In this document: positions 35,443 to 44,053 of the stretch, piece by piece
Layout: each line of letters begins with the position of its first letter
How positions within the stretch are numbered: the stretch's first letter is position 1
From: Nocardia iowensis
GTDB taxonomy: Bacteria > Actinomycetota > Actinomycetes > Mycobacteriales > Mycobacteriaceae
Direction: 5' to 3'
DNA length: 64,000 nt
NCBI RefSeq assembly: GCF_019222765.1
Contig: NZ_CP078145.1
Coordinates: forward strand, 2,108,001-2,172,000
The notes under the pieces: generated by a model
Told to the model about the DNA's origin: nothing
What the model saw: the letters and a program-made list of their open reading frames with translations, nothing else
Database searches by the model: none
Made by a program: the position numbers and the translations under genes

Positions 35443-35799
35443 TTAGACGGTGGCGGGGACTTTGTCGAGGAAGCCGTAGACGTTGGCGATGCGGCCGTTG
35501 TCGATGATGGCGACGTCGAAGCCGATCACGACTGCGGGTGCGTCGGCGGGTCCGAGTTCCCAGGTGAAGCGGACTTGGTCGTGGTGGGCGTCGACGGGTC
35601 CGGTCAGGCGGAAGGTCCAGCCGGGGAATTGTGCTTGGGCGGCGGCGATTGCGGCGTCGATGCCCTGGTGTCCGGTCACGGCCATCAGTGGGTCGGTGTA
35701 GGTGGCGGTGTCGGTGAAGACGCGGGTGATAGCGGCTTTGCGTGCGGTGGCCTCGGTGGTGTTCCAGGCTTCGAGGTACTGGGCGACAAGAGTGTTCAT
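35443..35799 (-). CDS. SnoaL-like / NTF2-fold protein, 118 aa
   Basis: Short alpha+beta cone fold: VAQYLEAWNTTEATARKAAI, DTATYTDPLMAVTGHQGIDA and GFDVAIIDNGRIANVYGFLD, the pattern of SnoaL-like domains (polyketide cyclases, isomerases, or ligand-binding stress proteins). AAGGAG is upstream of the ATG. Actual reaction unknown; pairs with the membrane protein gene downstream. Confidence 0.82.
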   Translation of the reverse strand: MNTLVAQYLEAWNTTEATARKAAITRVFTDTATYTDPLMAVTGHQGIDAAIAAAQAQFPGWTFRLTGPVDAHHDQVRFTWELGPADAPAVVIGFDVAIIDNGRIANVYGFLDKVPATV

Positions 35800-35940
35800 G
35801 GTGTGCTCCTTCAGGGGTTGTGATCTGCGGTTTCGTTGTCGTCGTGGTGACAGGAACTACGTTATGGCCGCGGCGGTATGCCCCGAATCAGTCACCTATA
35901 GGTACTTTCGGCACCGGTATACGTATCCGGCCACCGCCCC

Positions 35941-35985
35941 CGGGGAGCCCGCCCTCGGGGAGCCCGCGCTCCCGGGGAGCCTGCG
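35941..35985 (+). repeat. Short tandem repeat, three copies
   Basis: CGGGGAGCC starts at 35941, 35956 and 35973; the units are 15 and 17 bp. Non-coding. Confidence 0.6.
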
Positions 35986-36064
35986 GCCAACGGCTGGTCA
36001 CCGGCGACTCTCGCGCCTGGCGCGCGGCTTCGTCGCGACGTTGGGCGATGAGGCCGTGCGCTGG

Positions 36065-36126
36065 TGATCAATGGGACACGGTGGAGGCTCTACTCGCACA
36101 ACGGCGCAGCCAGGCCCCGTTGATCA
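36065..36126. repeat. Dispersed palindromic element, copy 1
   Basis: 62 bp with ends TGATCAATGG and CCGTTGATCA. The interior holds CTCTACTCGC. Related in ends, size and loop to the element at 48492-48549. Confidence 0.6.
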
Positions 36127-36479
36127 TGAGCGGGCGCGGGTGGTCGCTGCGCGAATGGACAGTCGCACAGCGAGTTTGCGTGTAGACCCGGAGCCCGTGT
36201 CCGATTCGAGCGGGGTCCGTCCCGCTGGTCATGGTCGGGTAAATGCGGGCCGGGTCAGTAACAGCGGCCCGAATGGAGTGGGGCCCTTAGTTTTTCGCCC
36301 GTGGCGACCGCGTCCGCCCTCGTCCCTGCCCGCCCGGCTGAAGCGGTCAGGCGTGCGCGGTGTGAGTTAGGCACCCGCTCCGAATCGATGGAGGCCAGGG
36401 GGCTTCGTCTCCGGCGACCGCATCCGACAGGGGCTAACGGGGCGTCCCGCTGAGCGTGGTCGGGCGTGCGGGGATGCAG

Positions 36480-37430
36480 TCAGTAGCCGCGGTCTGGATC
36501 GATCGGGGCCAAGAGGTCTTTGCCTTCGACGAAGCGCTGGACGTTCGCGCCTACATGGTCGGCGAAGGCGGCGAAACGTAGTTGCGGTGGGTTCGAATCA
36601 TGCGGTGTGACAATAGCATTCGGTAGTACCCAGAGGGGGTGGCCGTCGGGGAGGGGTTCGGGTTCGGTGACATCGAGGCCGGCGCCGGCGATCGCGCCGG
36701 AGGCGAGCGCGGCCACCAGCGCGTCGGTATCGATGAGGCTGCCGCGGGCCACGTTGATCACCCATGAGGACGGCTTCAGGCGGGCCAGGACGTCCGCGCC
36801 GATCAGGTGGTTGGTGGCGGCGGTGGCGGGGGCCGCGACGACCACGTGATCGGTGCGCGGCCACACCCGGGAGAGATGGTCGGTGGAGATGGTCTCGATC
36901 GTCTCGGGGATGCCGGGACCGGTCACCGGGCGGCCGGAACGGTTGACGGCGATCACGTGCGCGCCGAGCGGAACGAGCATCGGGATCAGCGCGCGGCCGA
37001 TACCGCCCGCACCGACAATGGTGACGGTCTTGCCGCGCAGCGAGCCGACGTGCGGGAAGAAGTCCTGTTGCCGCCAGCTGGCCGCACGCAGGTGCTCGGG
37101 CAGATACCGCACCCCGGCGAGCAGCAGCGCCAGCGCGTGCTCGGCGACGCTGGCGGCGAAAGCGCCTGCCGCGGAAGTGAATTGCGCCTTCGGATGCCTG
37201 GCGAAGATGCCCGCGGTGAACCAGTCCTCCACGCCGGCGGCAGGCAACTGCACCCACTCGATCGTGTCCGGCAACTCATCCGGAAACTCCCCGGGCCCAC
37301 CCGCCCAGATCAACCCCCGCGCCTCGCCGAGGTCGGCCAGCGCCGCACCACCCTCCACGACCGCCTTCTCCAACAGCGCAGGCGGCGGCTCACCCGGCCC
37401 GATCGCTATCCCTACTGCCGGTCGGTTCAT
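36480..37430 (-). CDS. D-isomer-specific 2-hydroxyacid dehydrogenase, 316 aa
   Basis: NAD-binding motif TVTIVGAGGIGRALIPMLVP, the Arg-bearing VINVARGSLIDTDALVAAL, the Glu-bearing GAGLDVTEPEPLPDGHPLW and the His in IVTPHDSNP, all typical. It reduces 2-keto acids to D-2-hydroxy acids or the reverse. AAGGAGGTCC lies before ATG 37430. It is a single-gene unit; substrate cannot be assigned. Confidence 0.9.
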   Translation of the reverse strand: MNRPAVGIAIGPGEPPPALLEKAVVEGGAALADLGEARGLIWAGGPGEFPDELPDTIEWVQLPAAGVEDWFTAGIFARHPKAQFTSAAGAFAASVAEHALALLLAGVRYLPEHLRAASWRQQDFFPHVGSLRGKTVTIVGAGGIGRALIPMLVPLGAHVIAVNRSGRPVTGPGIPETIETISTDHLSRVWPRTDHVVVAAPATAATNHLIGADVLARLKPSSWVINVARGSLIDTDALVAALASGAIAGAGLDVTEPEPLPDGHPLWVLPNAIVTPHDSNPPQLRFAAFADHVGANVQRFVEGKDLLAPIDPDRGY

Positions 37431-37560
37431 GGATGGACCTCCTTCGAAGCAGCACAGCGAACTCGCGAGGCACAACCAAAGCGCCCCAGCGACGTTATCA
37501 CCGCCCCCGACCCGGCCACCCGGCGCACTTTTGCTCCCTCGCGCACGAACTCGCGAGCGG

Positions 37561-38535
37561 CTAGTCCTCGTCGAGGTCGGTTTGTTCGTCCAGGTCGGCG
37601 TCTACCTTGTCGCGGTCGGCCCATTCCAGTAGCTGATCGATGGCGAAGACCGCGTCGTCTATACCTTCATGCAGGTCGCCGAGTTCGGCGAAGCGGGCGG
37701 GGACGGTCTTGATGGTGAAGTCGCGGGGGTCGATGTGGGGGATCTCGTCCCAGCGGACGGGGGTGGAGACGGTGGCCGAGGGGACGCCGCGGACCGAGTA
37801 GGCGGCGGCGATGGTGTGGTCGCGGGCGTTCTGGTTGTAGTCGACGAACAGCAGCTCGGGATCGCGGTCGCGGCGCCACCAGGTGGTGGTGACGTCGTCG
37901 GGGGCGCGGCGTTCGACTTCACGGGCAAACGCGAGGGCGGCGCGGCGCACCTCCTTGAATCCCCATTGCGGCGCGATGCGGACGTAAACGTGTAAACCGT
38001 TGCCGCCGGAAGTCTTCGGCCAGCCGACCGCGCCGAGTTCGTCGAGCACCTCGTGCACCACACCGGCAACCCGCTGCACCCGCGACCACGGGCAGTCCGG
38101 CATAGGATCCAGATCGATGCGCCACTCGTCGGGACTCTCGGTGTCGGCCGCGCGGGAGTTCCACGGATGGAACTCCACCGTCGACATCTGCACGGCCCAG
38201 ATGACGTCGGCCAGTTCGTGGACGCAGAGCTCGTCGGCGTGCCTGCCGTAGCGCGGGAAGAAGACGCGCACCGTCGGAATCCAGTCCGGCGCACCCGCGG
38301 GCAACCGCTTCTGGTGCACCTTGTCCCCGGCCAGGCCCTTCGGGAAGCGATGCAGCATGCACGGCCGATCGTGCAGTGCGCGGACGATGCCGTCACCGAC
38401 GCTCAGGTAGTACTGCACCAAGTCGAGCTTGGTCGCCCCGATCTCGGGGAAATACACCCGGTCCGGGTTGGAGATGCGGATCGTGCGGTCGCCGACATCC
38501 AGTTCGATGGCCGACGACGCAGACTTGCTGGCCAC
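37561..38535 (-). CDS. LigD-type polymerase/primase domain protein, 324 aa
   Basis: An archaeo-eukaryotic primase-like NHEJ polymerase domain: RPCMLHRFPKGLAGDKVHQK, MSTVEFHPWNSR, catalytic WRIDLDP (Asp pair) and TSGGNGLHVYVRI. Stand-alone, without the ligase or nuclease domains of LigD. Mycobacteria also encode extra LigD-Pol-like proteins. GTG 38535 (VASKSASSAIELDVG) is preferred; ATG 38598 would add 21 residues and crowd the divergent antitoxin promoter. The tail is acidic (DADLDEQTDLDED). Probably fills gaps or adds ribonucleotides at DNA ends. Confidence 0.87.
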   Translation of the reverse strand: MASKSASSAIELDVGDRTIRISNPDRVYFPEIGATKLDLVQYYLSVGDGIVRALHDRPCMLHRFPKGLAGDKVHQKRLPAGAPDWIPTVRVFFPRYGRHADELCVHELADVIWAVQMSTVEFHPWNSRAADTESPDEWRIDLDPMPDCPWSRVQRVAGVVHEVLDELGAVGWPKTSGGNGLHVYVRIAPQWGFKEVRRAALAFAREVERRAPDDVTTTWWRRDRDPELLFVDYNQNARDHTIAAAYSVRGVPSATVSTPVRWDEIPHIDPRDFTIKTVPARFAELGDLHEGIDDAVFAIDQLLEWADRDKVDADLDEQTDLDED

Positions 38536-38619
38536 GCGTCCGACGATAGTCGATGTGATGCCGTGCTCGTCGTCAGAAAAGGAGCCCGTGAACTGCATCG
38601 TTCTGGTATGCATGAAGGT

Positions 38620-38868
38620 ATGAGCAAGGCGACGCGTGTAACCGTGACGCTGGACCCGCAGGTGGCCGAATGGGCGAAACAGGCGGCCGACCAGCAGAAC
38701 CGCAGCCTGTCCTCGGTGATCAACGCCTCGCTGCGCACCGCGCTCGTGCACGAAAGCCTGGCCAAGCTGACCGTGGACGAGGACGCGGAACGCGCGGCGG
38801 CCTACGACGACCTGAATATCACCGAGGCGGCCGAAACCGACGCCCGCCGCAACCGCGGCGCGGCATGA
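38620..38868 (+). CDS. Ribbon-helix-helix antitoxin (MazE-like), 82 aa
   Basis: The N-terminus TRVTVTLDPQVAEWAKQAAD followed by SLSSVINASLRTAL is a ribbon-helix-helix DNA-binding fold. The C-terminal half is acidic and probably disordered, fit to cover a toxin. ATG 38620 lies 7 nt after an extended -10 (TGGTATGCA, 38604-38612), so a leaderless start is likely; ATG 38608 is an alternative. Stop overlaps the toxin start (ATGA). Confidence 0.82.
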   Translation: MSKATRVTVTLDPQVAEWAKQAADQQNRSLSSVINASLRTALVHESLAKLTVDEDAERAAAYDDLNITEAAETDARRNRGAA

Positions 38869-39173
38869 GGCGCGGCGAGGTCTGGCGTTATTCTCCCGCC
38901 CTCAGCGACGGCACCCCGCTGCCCCGACGCATGTCGGTCGTGCTGGTCTCCGACTCGGCGGTGATCACCTCTCCGTACCGCTGGCTGCACGTCGTCCCAC
39001 TGCGCGACGCCGACCCCGGCCACGTGCTGGCCACGCACACCGAACACGGCTGGGCCGACACCCTCGAACTGCACCGCGCCTACCGCCCTTGGCTCACTGA
39101 ACAACTCGGCGAACTGACATCCAGCGAATCCGAATCCCTGAACGCCCGCCTACGCGCCACCCTCAGCCTGTGA
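38865..39173 (+). CDS. MazF/PemK-type mRNA interferase toxin, 102 aa
   Basis: Starts MRRGEVWRYSPALS, the MazF opening with the conserved Arg-Gly-x-Val-Trp, followed by RRMSVVLVSDSAVITSPYRW (the usual Arg-Pro-x-Val-Val strand varied to RRMSVV) and LHVVPL. Length is normal for a ribosome-independent endoribonuclease. ATGA overlap with the antitoxin gene is the classic type II arrangement. Whether the toxin is active is not visible, but no frameshift or stop is present. Confidence 0.82.
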   Translation: MRRGEVWRYSPALSDGTPLPRRMSVVLVSDSAVITSPYRWLHVVPLRDADPGHVLATHTEHGWADTLELHRAYRPWLTEQLGELTSSESESLNARLRATLSL

Positions 39174-39236
39174 TCCATACTTCGCTGCCCGTGAACATCG
39201 GCTGTGCCGGTGCATTCGGCACGCACACTGGAGCGC

Positions 39237-39437
39237 ATGATGCGAAAACTACTGGGAGCAATACGAAGACTCTTGGGCGGCAAGGTGACCGGAGGCGGTC
39301 CACCCGGTAGCGCGGGCGGCGGCACAGCGGGCGTCCGCGAGCCCCGGCGACCCATACCGCCGGACAGTCAGTTGACCGCGGCCCGGCCGATCGAACCGGA
39401 CCCGCGGACCATCAACCTGCCGGACGCCCGCCAGTGA
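39237..39437 (+). CDS. Possible small basic protein, 66 aa
   Basis: ATG 39237 (or 39240) with GGAG 4 nt upstream opens MMRKLLGAIRRLLGGKVTGG, an amphipathic cationic helix, followed by a Gly/Pro-rich tail ending INLPDARQ. It fits neatly between the toxin gene and convergent recQ. No family recognised; coding status is uncertain. Confidence 0.4.
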   Translation: MMRKLLGAIRRLLGGKVTGGGPPGSAGGGTAGVREPRRPIPPDSQLTAARPIEPDPRTINLPDARQ

Positions 39438-39456
39438 CTTCAGCTGCCTCGTTTGC

Positions 39457-41580
39457 CTAGGTGACGGACGCGAGCGCGAACGGCAGCACCCCGTCGGCGC
39501 CCGCGGTGCGCAGGGCGTGGGCGGCGAGGGTGAGGGTCCAGCCGGTGTCGGAAAGGGCGTCCACCAACAGGATCGGGCCCTCGACATCGGTGAGGTCGGG
39601 GACTTCCCATGAGTCGAACAGGCCCGCGACGCGGTGTGCGGAATTGGCGGCGGAAACCGGCGGGCGGTCCGGACGCGTTTGCAGCGTGCCCAGGTCGGTG
39701 AGCCGACCGACCTCGGCGAGGCGAGCGGCCAAGGTGGCGGTCAGCACCGGGTAACGCGGGGATTCGAGGGCCATGACCGACGTCGGGCGAGTGGCCCAAT
39801 CCCAGTCGCGCAGCACAGCGATGCACGCATCGAAGACCGCATCGGGGATCGGATCGTCCGGCCCGTCGAGCAGGGTGCGCAAGCGTTGGCCCCAGCCGAG
39901 GTCGGTAAGCCTGCCGAGGACCCGACCGGTCTCGGCGCCGTTGGTGATCTTGCCGGACAGCGGAACGCCGAGCTTCGCCATGCCGGTAGGCCATTGCTTG
40001 CGCGGACTCAGGTCGAGGCCGGGACGGTCGAGACGGGCCCGGGTGGCGGCGATGGCGTCGGCGTCGACCGTGACATCCGGCCGAGTGCCGGTGCAGTTGT
40101 CGCAGCGACCGCAGCCGGGCGAATCCGATTGTTCCGCAGTCAATCCCGGGTCGTCGAGCTGACGGCGCAGGAACTCCATCCGGCAGCTGGTGGTCGACTG
40201 GTAATCGACCATCGCCTGCTGCTCGACCTCGCGGGCCGCGGACAACCGTTCGTACCGTTCGGTGTCATAGATCCACGGCTGGCCGGTGGAAATCCAGCCG
40301 CCGCGCACCCGGCGCACCGCTCCGTCCACGTCGAGCACCTTGAGCACCATCTCCAACCGGGAGCGGTTCAGTTCGACAAGTGGTTCGAGTGCGGCCGTGG
40401 ACAGTGCCCGGTCGGTGTCCAGCGCATCGAGTACCGAGCGCACGATGTGTTCGCGTGGAAAGGCAACGGAGGCAAAGTAACTCCAGATCCGCGCGTCCTC
40501 GGGGCCGGGCAGCAGCACCACCTCGGCGCGGTCGGTGCCACGACCCGCACGACCGACCTGTTGGTAGTAGGCGATGGGCGAGGACGGCGCGCCGACATGC
40601 ACGACGAAGCCGAGATCGGGCTTGTCGAAACCCATGCCCAGCGCCGAGGTGGCGATGAGCGCCTTCACCTCGTTGTTCAGCAGCGCCGACTCCAGCGCCT
40701 CGCGTTCGGCCGGGTCGGTCTGACCGGTGTAGGCGGCGACGGTGTGCCCATGCGAATTCAGCACGTCGGCCAAGTCGTGCGCGGCCGCGACGGTGAGCGT
40801 GTAGACGATGCCGGACCCGGTCAGCGTGTGCAGGTGCTTGCTGAGCCAGGCGGTGCGTTCCACCGCGTCGTCGAAGCGCACCACCGACAGGTGCAGCGAC
40901 TCGCGGTCCAGCGTGCCGCGCAGCACCAGGGTGTCGGTGCCGATCTGGGTGGCGACGTCGGTGACCACCCGGTCGTTCGCGGTCGCCGTGGTGGCCAGCA
41001 CCGGCACGTCCGAGCCGAGATCGGCGATCAGCGTGCGGATGCGCCGGTAGTCGGGCCGGAAGTCGTGGCCCCAGTCGGAGACGCAGTGCGCCTCATCGAT
41101 CACCACGAGGCCCGCGTCGGCGGCGAGTTTCGGCAGCACCTGGTCGCGGAAGTCCGGATTGTTCAGCCGCTCCGGGCTGACCAGCAACACGTCGACCTCG
41201 CCCGACGCGACCTGGGTGTGGATCTCGTCCCATTCGGTCATATTGCCCGAATTGATGGTCGCGGCAACCACTCCCGCGCGTTGTGCGGCGGCGACCTGGT
41301 TGCGCATCAACGCGAGCAGCGGCGACACGATCACCGTCGGCCCGCGCCCGGCCCCGCGCAGCAACTTGGCGGCGATGAAGTAGACCGCCGACTTACCCCA
41401 GCCGGTGCGCTGCACGACCAGCGCTCGGCGCCGTTGCACCACCAGCGCCTCGATCGCCGTCCACTGATCCTCCCGTAGCCGGGCATCGGGTCCGGCCAGT
41501 TCGCGCAGCAAATGTTCCGCGCGGTCGCGAAGGTCGGGTGCGGTGAGGTCGATCGCCGGGACATCGGTCGCCGTGGTCAT
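39457..41580 (-). CDS. recQ: RecQ-family DNA helicase with phosphoribosyltransferase-like C-terminus, 707 aa
   Basis: 3'-5' DNA helicase. Motif I is varied (RTGWGKSAVYFIAA for the usual TGxGKS), motif II DEAHCVSDWGHDFRPDYRRI, motif VI QQVGRAGRGTDRAEVVLLPG. A RecQ zinc site is formed by SCRMEFLRRQLDD and GCGRCDNC. The last ~60 residues, GPILLVDALSDTGWTLTLAA followed by HALRTAGADGVLPFALA, look like the PRPP loop strand of phosphoribosyltransferases. ATG 41580 is preferred (ATG 41589 possible). Single gene, convergent with the small ORF upstream of 39437. Confidence 0.9.
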   Translation of the reverse strand: MTTATDVPAIDLTAPDLRDRAEHLLRELAGPDARLREDQWTAIEALVVQRRRALVVQRTGWGKSAVYFIAAKLLRGAGRGPTVIVSPLLALMRNQVAAAQRAGVVAATINSGNMTEWDEIHTQVASGEVDVLLVSPERLNNPDFRDQVLPKLAADAGLVVIDEAHCVSDWGHDFRPDYRRIRTLIADLGSDVPVLATTATANDRVVTDVATQIGTDTLVLRGTLDRESLHLSVVRFDDAVERTAWLSKHLHTLTGSGIVYTLTVAAAHDLADVLNSHGHTVAAYTGQTDPAEREALESALLNNEVKALIATSALGMGFDKPDLGFVVHVGAPSSPIAYYQQVGRAGRGTDRAEVVLLPGPEDARIWSYFASVAFPREHIVRSVLDALDTDRALSTAALEPLVELNRSRLEMVLKVLDVDGAVRRVRGGWISTGQPWIYDTERYERLSAAREVEQQAMVDYQSTTSCRMEFLRRQLDDPGLTAEQSDSPGCGRCDNCTGTRPDVTVDADAIAATRARLDRPGLDLSPRKQWPTGMAKLGVPLSGKITNGAETGRVLGRLTDLGWGQRLRTLLDGPDDPIPDAVFDACIAVLRDWDWATRPTSVMALESPRYPVLTATLAARLAEVGRLTDLGTLQTRPDRPPVSAANSAHRVAGLFDSWEVPDLTDVEGPILLVDALSDTGWTLTLAAHALRTAGADGVLPFALASVT

Positions 41581-41864
41581 GCGCTCCATCGTGCCCGACG
41601 GTACCGACACGAACCGCGCTCGTCGCGCGCGCCCGCCCCGGCCGTGCATGTCGTGGCCGCATCCGAACGATTTCGGCACGGGCTATCGGTGTCAACCAGG
41701 CCAACCGGTCGGTGACGTGGCTTACACTGCCTGAATCGCTGCGGCACGCCGAAAACCCCCGGCGCCCGCGGCGGCGTTCACCACAGTGAGTGCGGGTTCG
41801 AGACGATACGAGGCCTCCGTCGACGCCGAGGACGAGTCGAATGAGCGAGCGCAGCGAGCGAAGC

Positions 41865-42965
41865 ATGAACGGTTACCTTCAGTTGCTTCGGGATTGGTGG
41901 CGCGACGGCGTCGACTATCGCTGGGTGGTGGACGCGCTCGCGTCCCGTTCGGCGCTCGGCGTGGTGAAATTCGCCATCGGACTGTGCGGATTGGCGACGC
42001 CGTTCATCAGTCTGCTGACGGTGACGTCGTCGGCGGGCCCGGAAAGCGTGCTCGGCCGAACGGTGTTGTGGTGCATTGTCGCGATGGCGGCGGTGTGGGT
42101 CGTGCGCTGGTGGTCGCTGCCGTGGCCGAGCCGAGTGGAATCGCTGACGTTGATCGCGATCGGCGATGTGTGTATCACGGTGGTCTGTGTGCTGAGCCCC
42201 GGTTATGTGGTCCGGTCGGTCGGGATGATGCTGTTGTTGATCGTCGGCATCTACGTCAGCGCCTTCCACAGCCCGCAGGTCCTCGCCGCTCATACCGCGT
42301 GGTCGCTGGTGTCGGCCGTCGTGCTGGCGGTTCCGCTGTTCGGGGTCGGTGACACGGCGTCGGCGGCGATCATGATTCTGGGCATGGTCGCGGCCACGGT
42401 GGTGCCGCCGGGGCTGCAGTTCTGCTACTGGGTACTACGGACCGACATGCTCTCGGACCCGTTGACGACGCTGTTGAGCAGGCGCGGCTTCGAGTATCAC
42501 TCCGCGATGCTGGTCGGTTGCTCCGCCGCGGATCCGGTCTGCGTCATGATGGTCGATCTGGATCGCTTCAAAGTCGTCAACGACACCTTCGGGCACCATG
42601 CGGGCGACAAGGTGCTGGTGCGTACCGCCCAGCGGTTGCAGCACAGCGCGCCCGCGGGCAGCATCGTCTCCCGCCTCGGCGGCGAGGAGTTCGCGATCGT
42701 CGCTCGCCTGCCCGTGCGCACCGCGGTCGATGCGGCCGAGCGGTTGCGCAATGCCGTCGCCGAACCCGCGGGGGCGATTTCGGTTACCGCCAGCATCGGC
42801 ATCGCCGTCGCCGACGCGGGCGCCACCGGCTATCACCGCAGCCGCCAGCTGATGCAGGACTTGATCCGGTGCGCCGACAGCGCGATGTATCAGGCGAAAC
42901 AACGTGGTGGCAACACCGTCGTTGTCGAGAACATCAGCGTGCTGCATGGCATCGACAATCACTGA
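41865..42965 (+). CDS. Membrane-bound diguanylate cyclase (GGDEF), 366 aa
   Basis: Five to six transmembrane helices fill residues about 25-200. The GGDEF domain follows: MVDLDRFKVVNDTFGHHAGDKVL (Mg/GTP site), SRLGGEEFAIVAR (active GGEEF) and ISVTASIGIAVAD. No RxxD inhibitory site is present before GGEEF, so product feedback is probably missing. ATG 41865 is used; ATG 41841 would add MSERSERS, encoded by a GAGCGAGCGCAGCGAGCG repeat common near actinobacterial starts. Makes cyclic di-GMP from GTP at the membrane. Confidence 0.9.
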   Translation: MNGYLQLLRDWWRDGVDYRWVVDALASRSALGVVKFAIGLCGLATPFISLLTVTSSAGPESVLGRTVLWCIVAMAAVWVVRWWSLPWPSRVESLTLIAIGDVCITVVCVLSPGYVVRSVGMMLLLIVGIYVSAFHSPQVLAAHTAWSLVSAVVLAVPLFGVGDTASAAIMILGMVAATVVPPGLQFCYWVLRTDMLSDPLTTLLSRRGFEYHSAMLVGCSAADPVCVMMVDLDRFKVVNDTFGHHAGDKVLVRTAQRLQHSAPAGSIVSRLGGEEFAIVARLPVRTAVDAAERLRNAVAEPAGAISVTASIGIAVADAGATGYHRSRQLMQDLIRCADSAMYQAKQRGGNTVVVENISVLHGIDNH

Positions 42966-42971
42966 TTCGGA

Positions 42972-43901
42972 TCAGGCGGGGGCCGTTTCGGCCGCGAGGG
43001 CGATCAGGCGGGCGCGGACCAGATCGGGGCGTTCCTCGGTGATGAAATGTCCGCAGTTCGCCACCCGCTCGAGGGTGTAATCGTCGGCCTGCGCGGTTTC
43101 GGCGGCGGCGAGCGAGTGGTGGACGGCGCCGTCGTCCACCCCGAACAGGGCGCGGATCGGGATGGTCGCGCGCCTGGTCTCGGCGTGGCGGCCCGCGCGG
43201 GGCAGTTCGCGGAGCAGGAAGGTGCGATAGGTGTCGGTCGCGGCGCGAGCGCAGACCGGGTCGCGGAAGCGATCGGTATACACGCGCACCACTTCCGGAC
43301 CGAATTCCGCGGGGTTCTCGACCGCCTTGGCGAAGACCAGGTCGAGCAGCCGAGTGTGCTGATGCAGGTACTTTCCGAACGCGGCGACCGGCGGTTGATA
43401 GACCATGAACCGCCACAGATGCGGCAGGACGGTGCGCGGCGTCTGCCACGGGTGCGCGATGTTCAACGCCAGGAATCCGTCGAACCGCTCGGGCTCCCGC
43501 AGTACCAGCAGGTGGCCGATGTAGCCGCCCCAGTCGTGGCCGACGAGCAGCACTCGGTCCAGTCCGAGTTCGTCGAGCAGCGCGAGGACATCGGCGGCCA
43601 CGTCGTCCTTGGCCCAGCGATGCGGCGCCGGACCGGACCAGCCGTAGCCCGGCAGATCGGGCGCGATGATCCGCAGCCCCGGCGGCGGATCGGCCAGCAG
43701 GTGACGGAAGGCGTAGTGGTGTTGCGGCCATCCGTGCAGCGCGAGCACCGGTCGTCCGTCCGTGGGCCCGGCCTCGGTCAGGTGGAAGCGGACGCCACGC
43801 GCGGTGACGAAGGATCGGCGAACGCCCGCGATCGCTGGGGGATCTGCCGTTTCCGTTGCTGTCGAGGTCGCTGAGCCGGAATCGTGTTGCCGCTGGCGCA
43901 T
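42972..43901 (-). CDS. Alpha/beta hydrolase, epoxide-hydrolase/haloalkane-dehalogenase-like, 309 aa
   Basis: Oxyanion segment LALHGWPQHHYAFRHLL, nucleophile elbow LLVGHDWGGYIGHLL (Asp nucleophile, GHDWGG), acid near FGVDDGAVH and His in VANCGHFITEERP. The Asp nucleophile favours epoxide hydrolase or dehalogenase over esterase. Ends 6 nt from the convergent diguanylate cyclase gene. Substrate unknown. Confidence 0.87.
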   Translation of the reverse strand: MRQRQHDSGSATSTATETADPPAIAGVRRSFVTARGVRFHLTEAGPTDGRPVLALHGWPQHHYAFRHLLADPPPGLRIIAPDLPGYGWSGPAPHRWAKDDVAADVLALLDELGLDRVLLVGHDWGGYIGHLLVLREPERFDGFLALNIAHPWQTPRTVLPHLWRFMVYQPPVAAFGKYLHQHTRLLDLVFAKAVENPAEFGPEVVRVYTDRFRDPVCARAATDTYRTFLLRELPRAGRHAETRRATIPIRALFGVDDGAVHHSLAAAETAQADDYTLERVANCGHFITEERPDLVRARLIALAAETAPA

Positions 43902-44053
43902 ACTCGATGGTAACCAGACGGGCCGAACCCGCGTCCGAATTACCCTCGGCCTGATCGCGAGCAACGGCGCGGCATTCGCCGCGAAATGACCATGAACGAC
44001 GGAGAATAGGCGGACAGGATTCCCGGTACCGGGGACCGTGCAGGAGGCCAACC

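Larger units (their letters stand above)
35800..36479. other. 680-bp gene-free stretch with repeats
   Basis: No frame has a ribosome site plus family resemblance. It holds a 15-17-bp triplicated unit (35941-35985), a palindromic element (36065-36126) and two pairs of imperfect duplications: CGTCCCGCTG near 36217 and 36446, and GCGACCGC near 36305 and 36416. It may be decayed coding DNA or a repeat-prone spacer. Confidence 0.5.

Noticed and set aside
36071..36370. 99-codon frame in the gene-free stretch
   Set aside because: No ribosome site, no family likeness, and it runs through the palindromic element.
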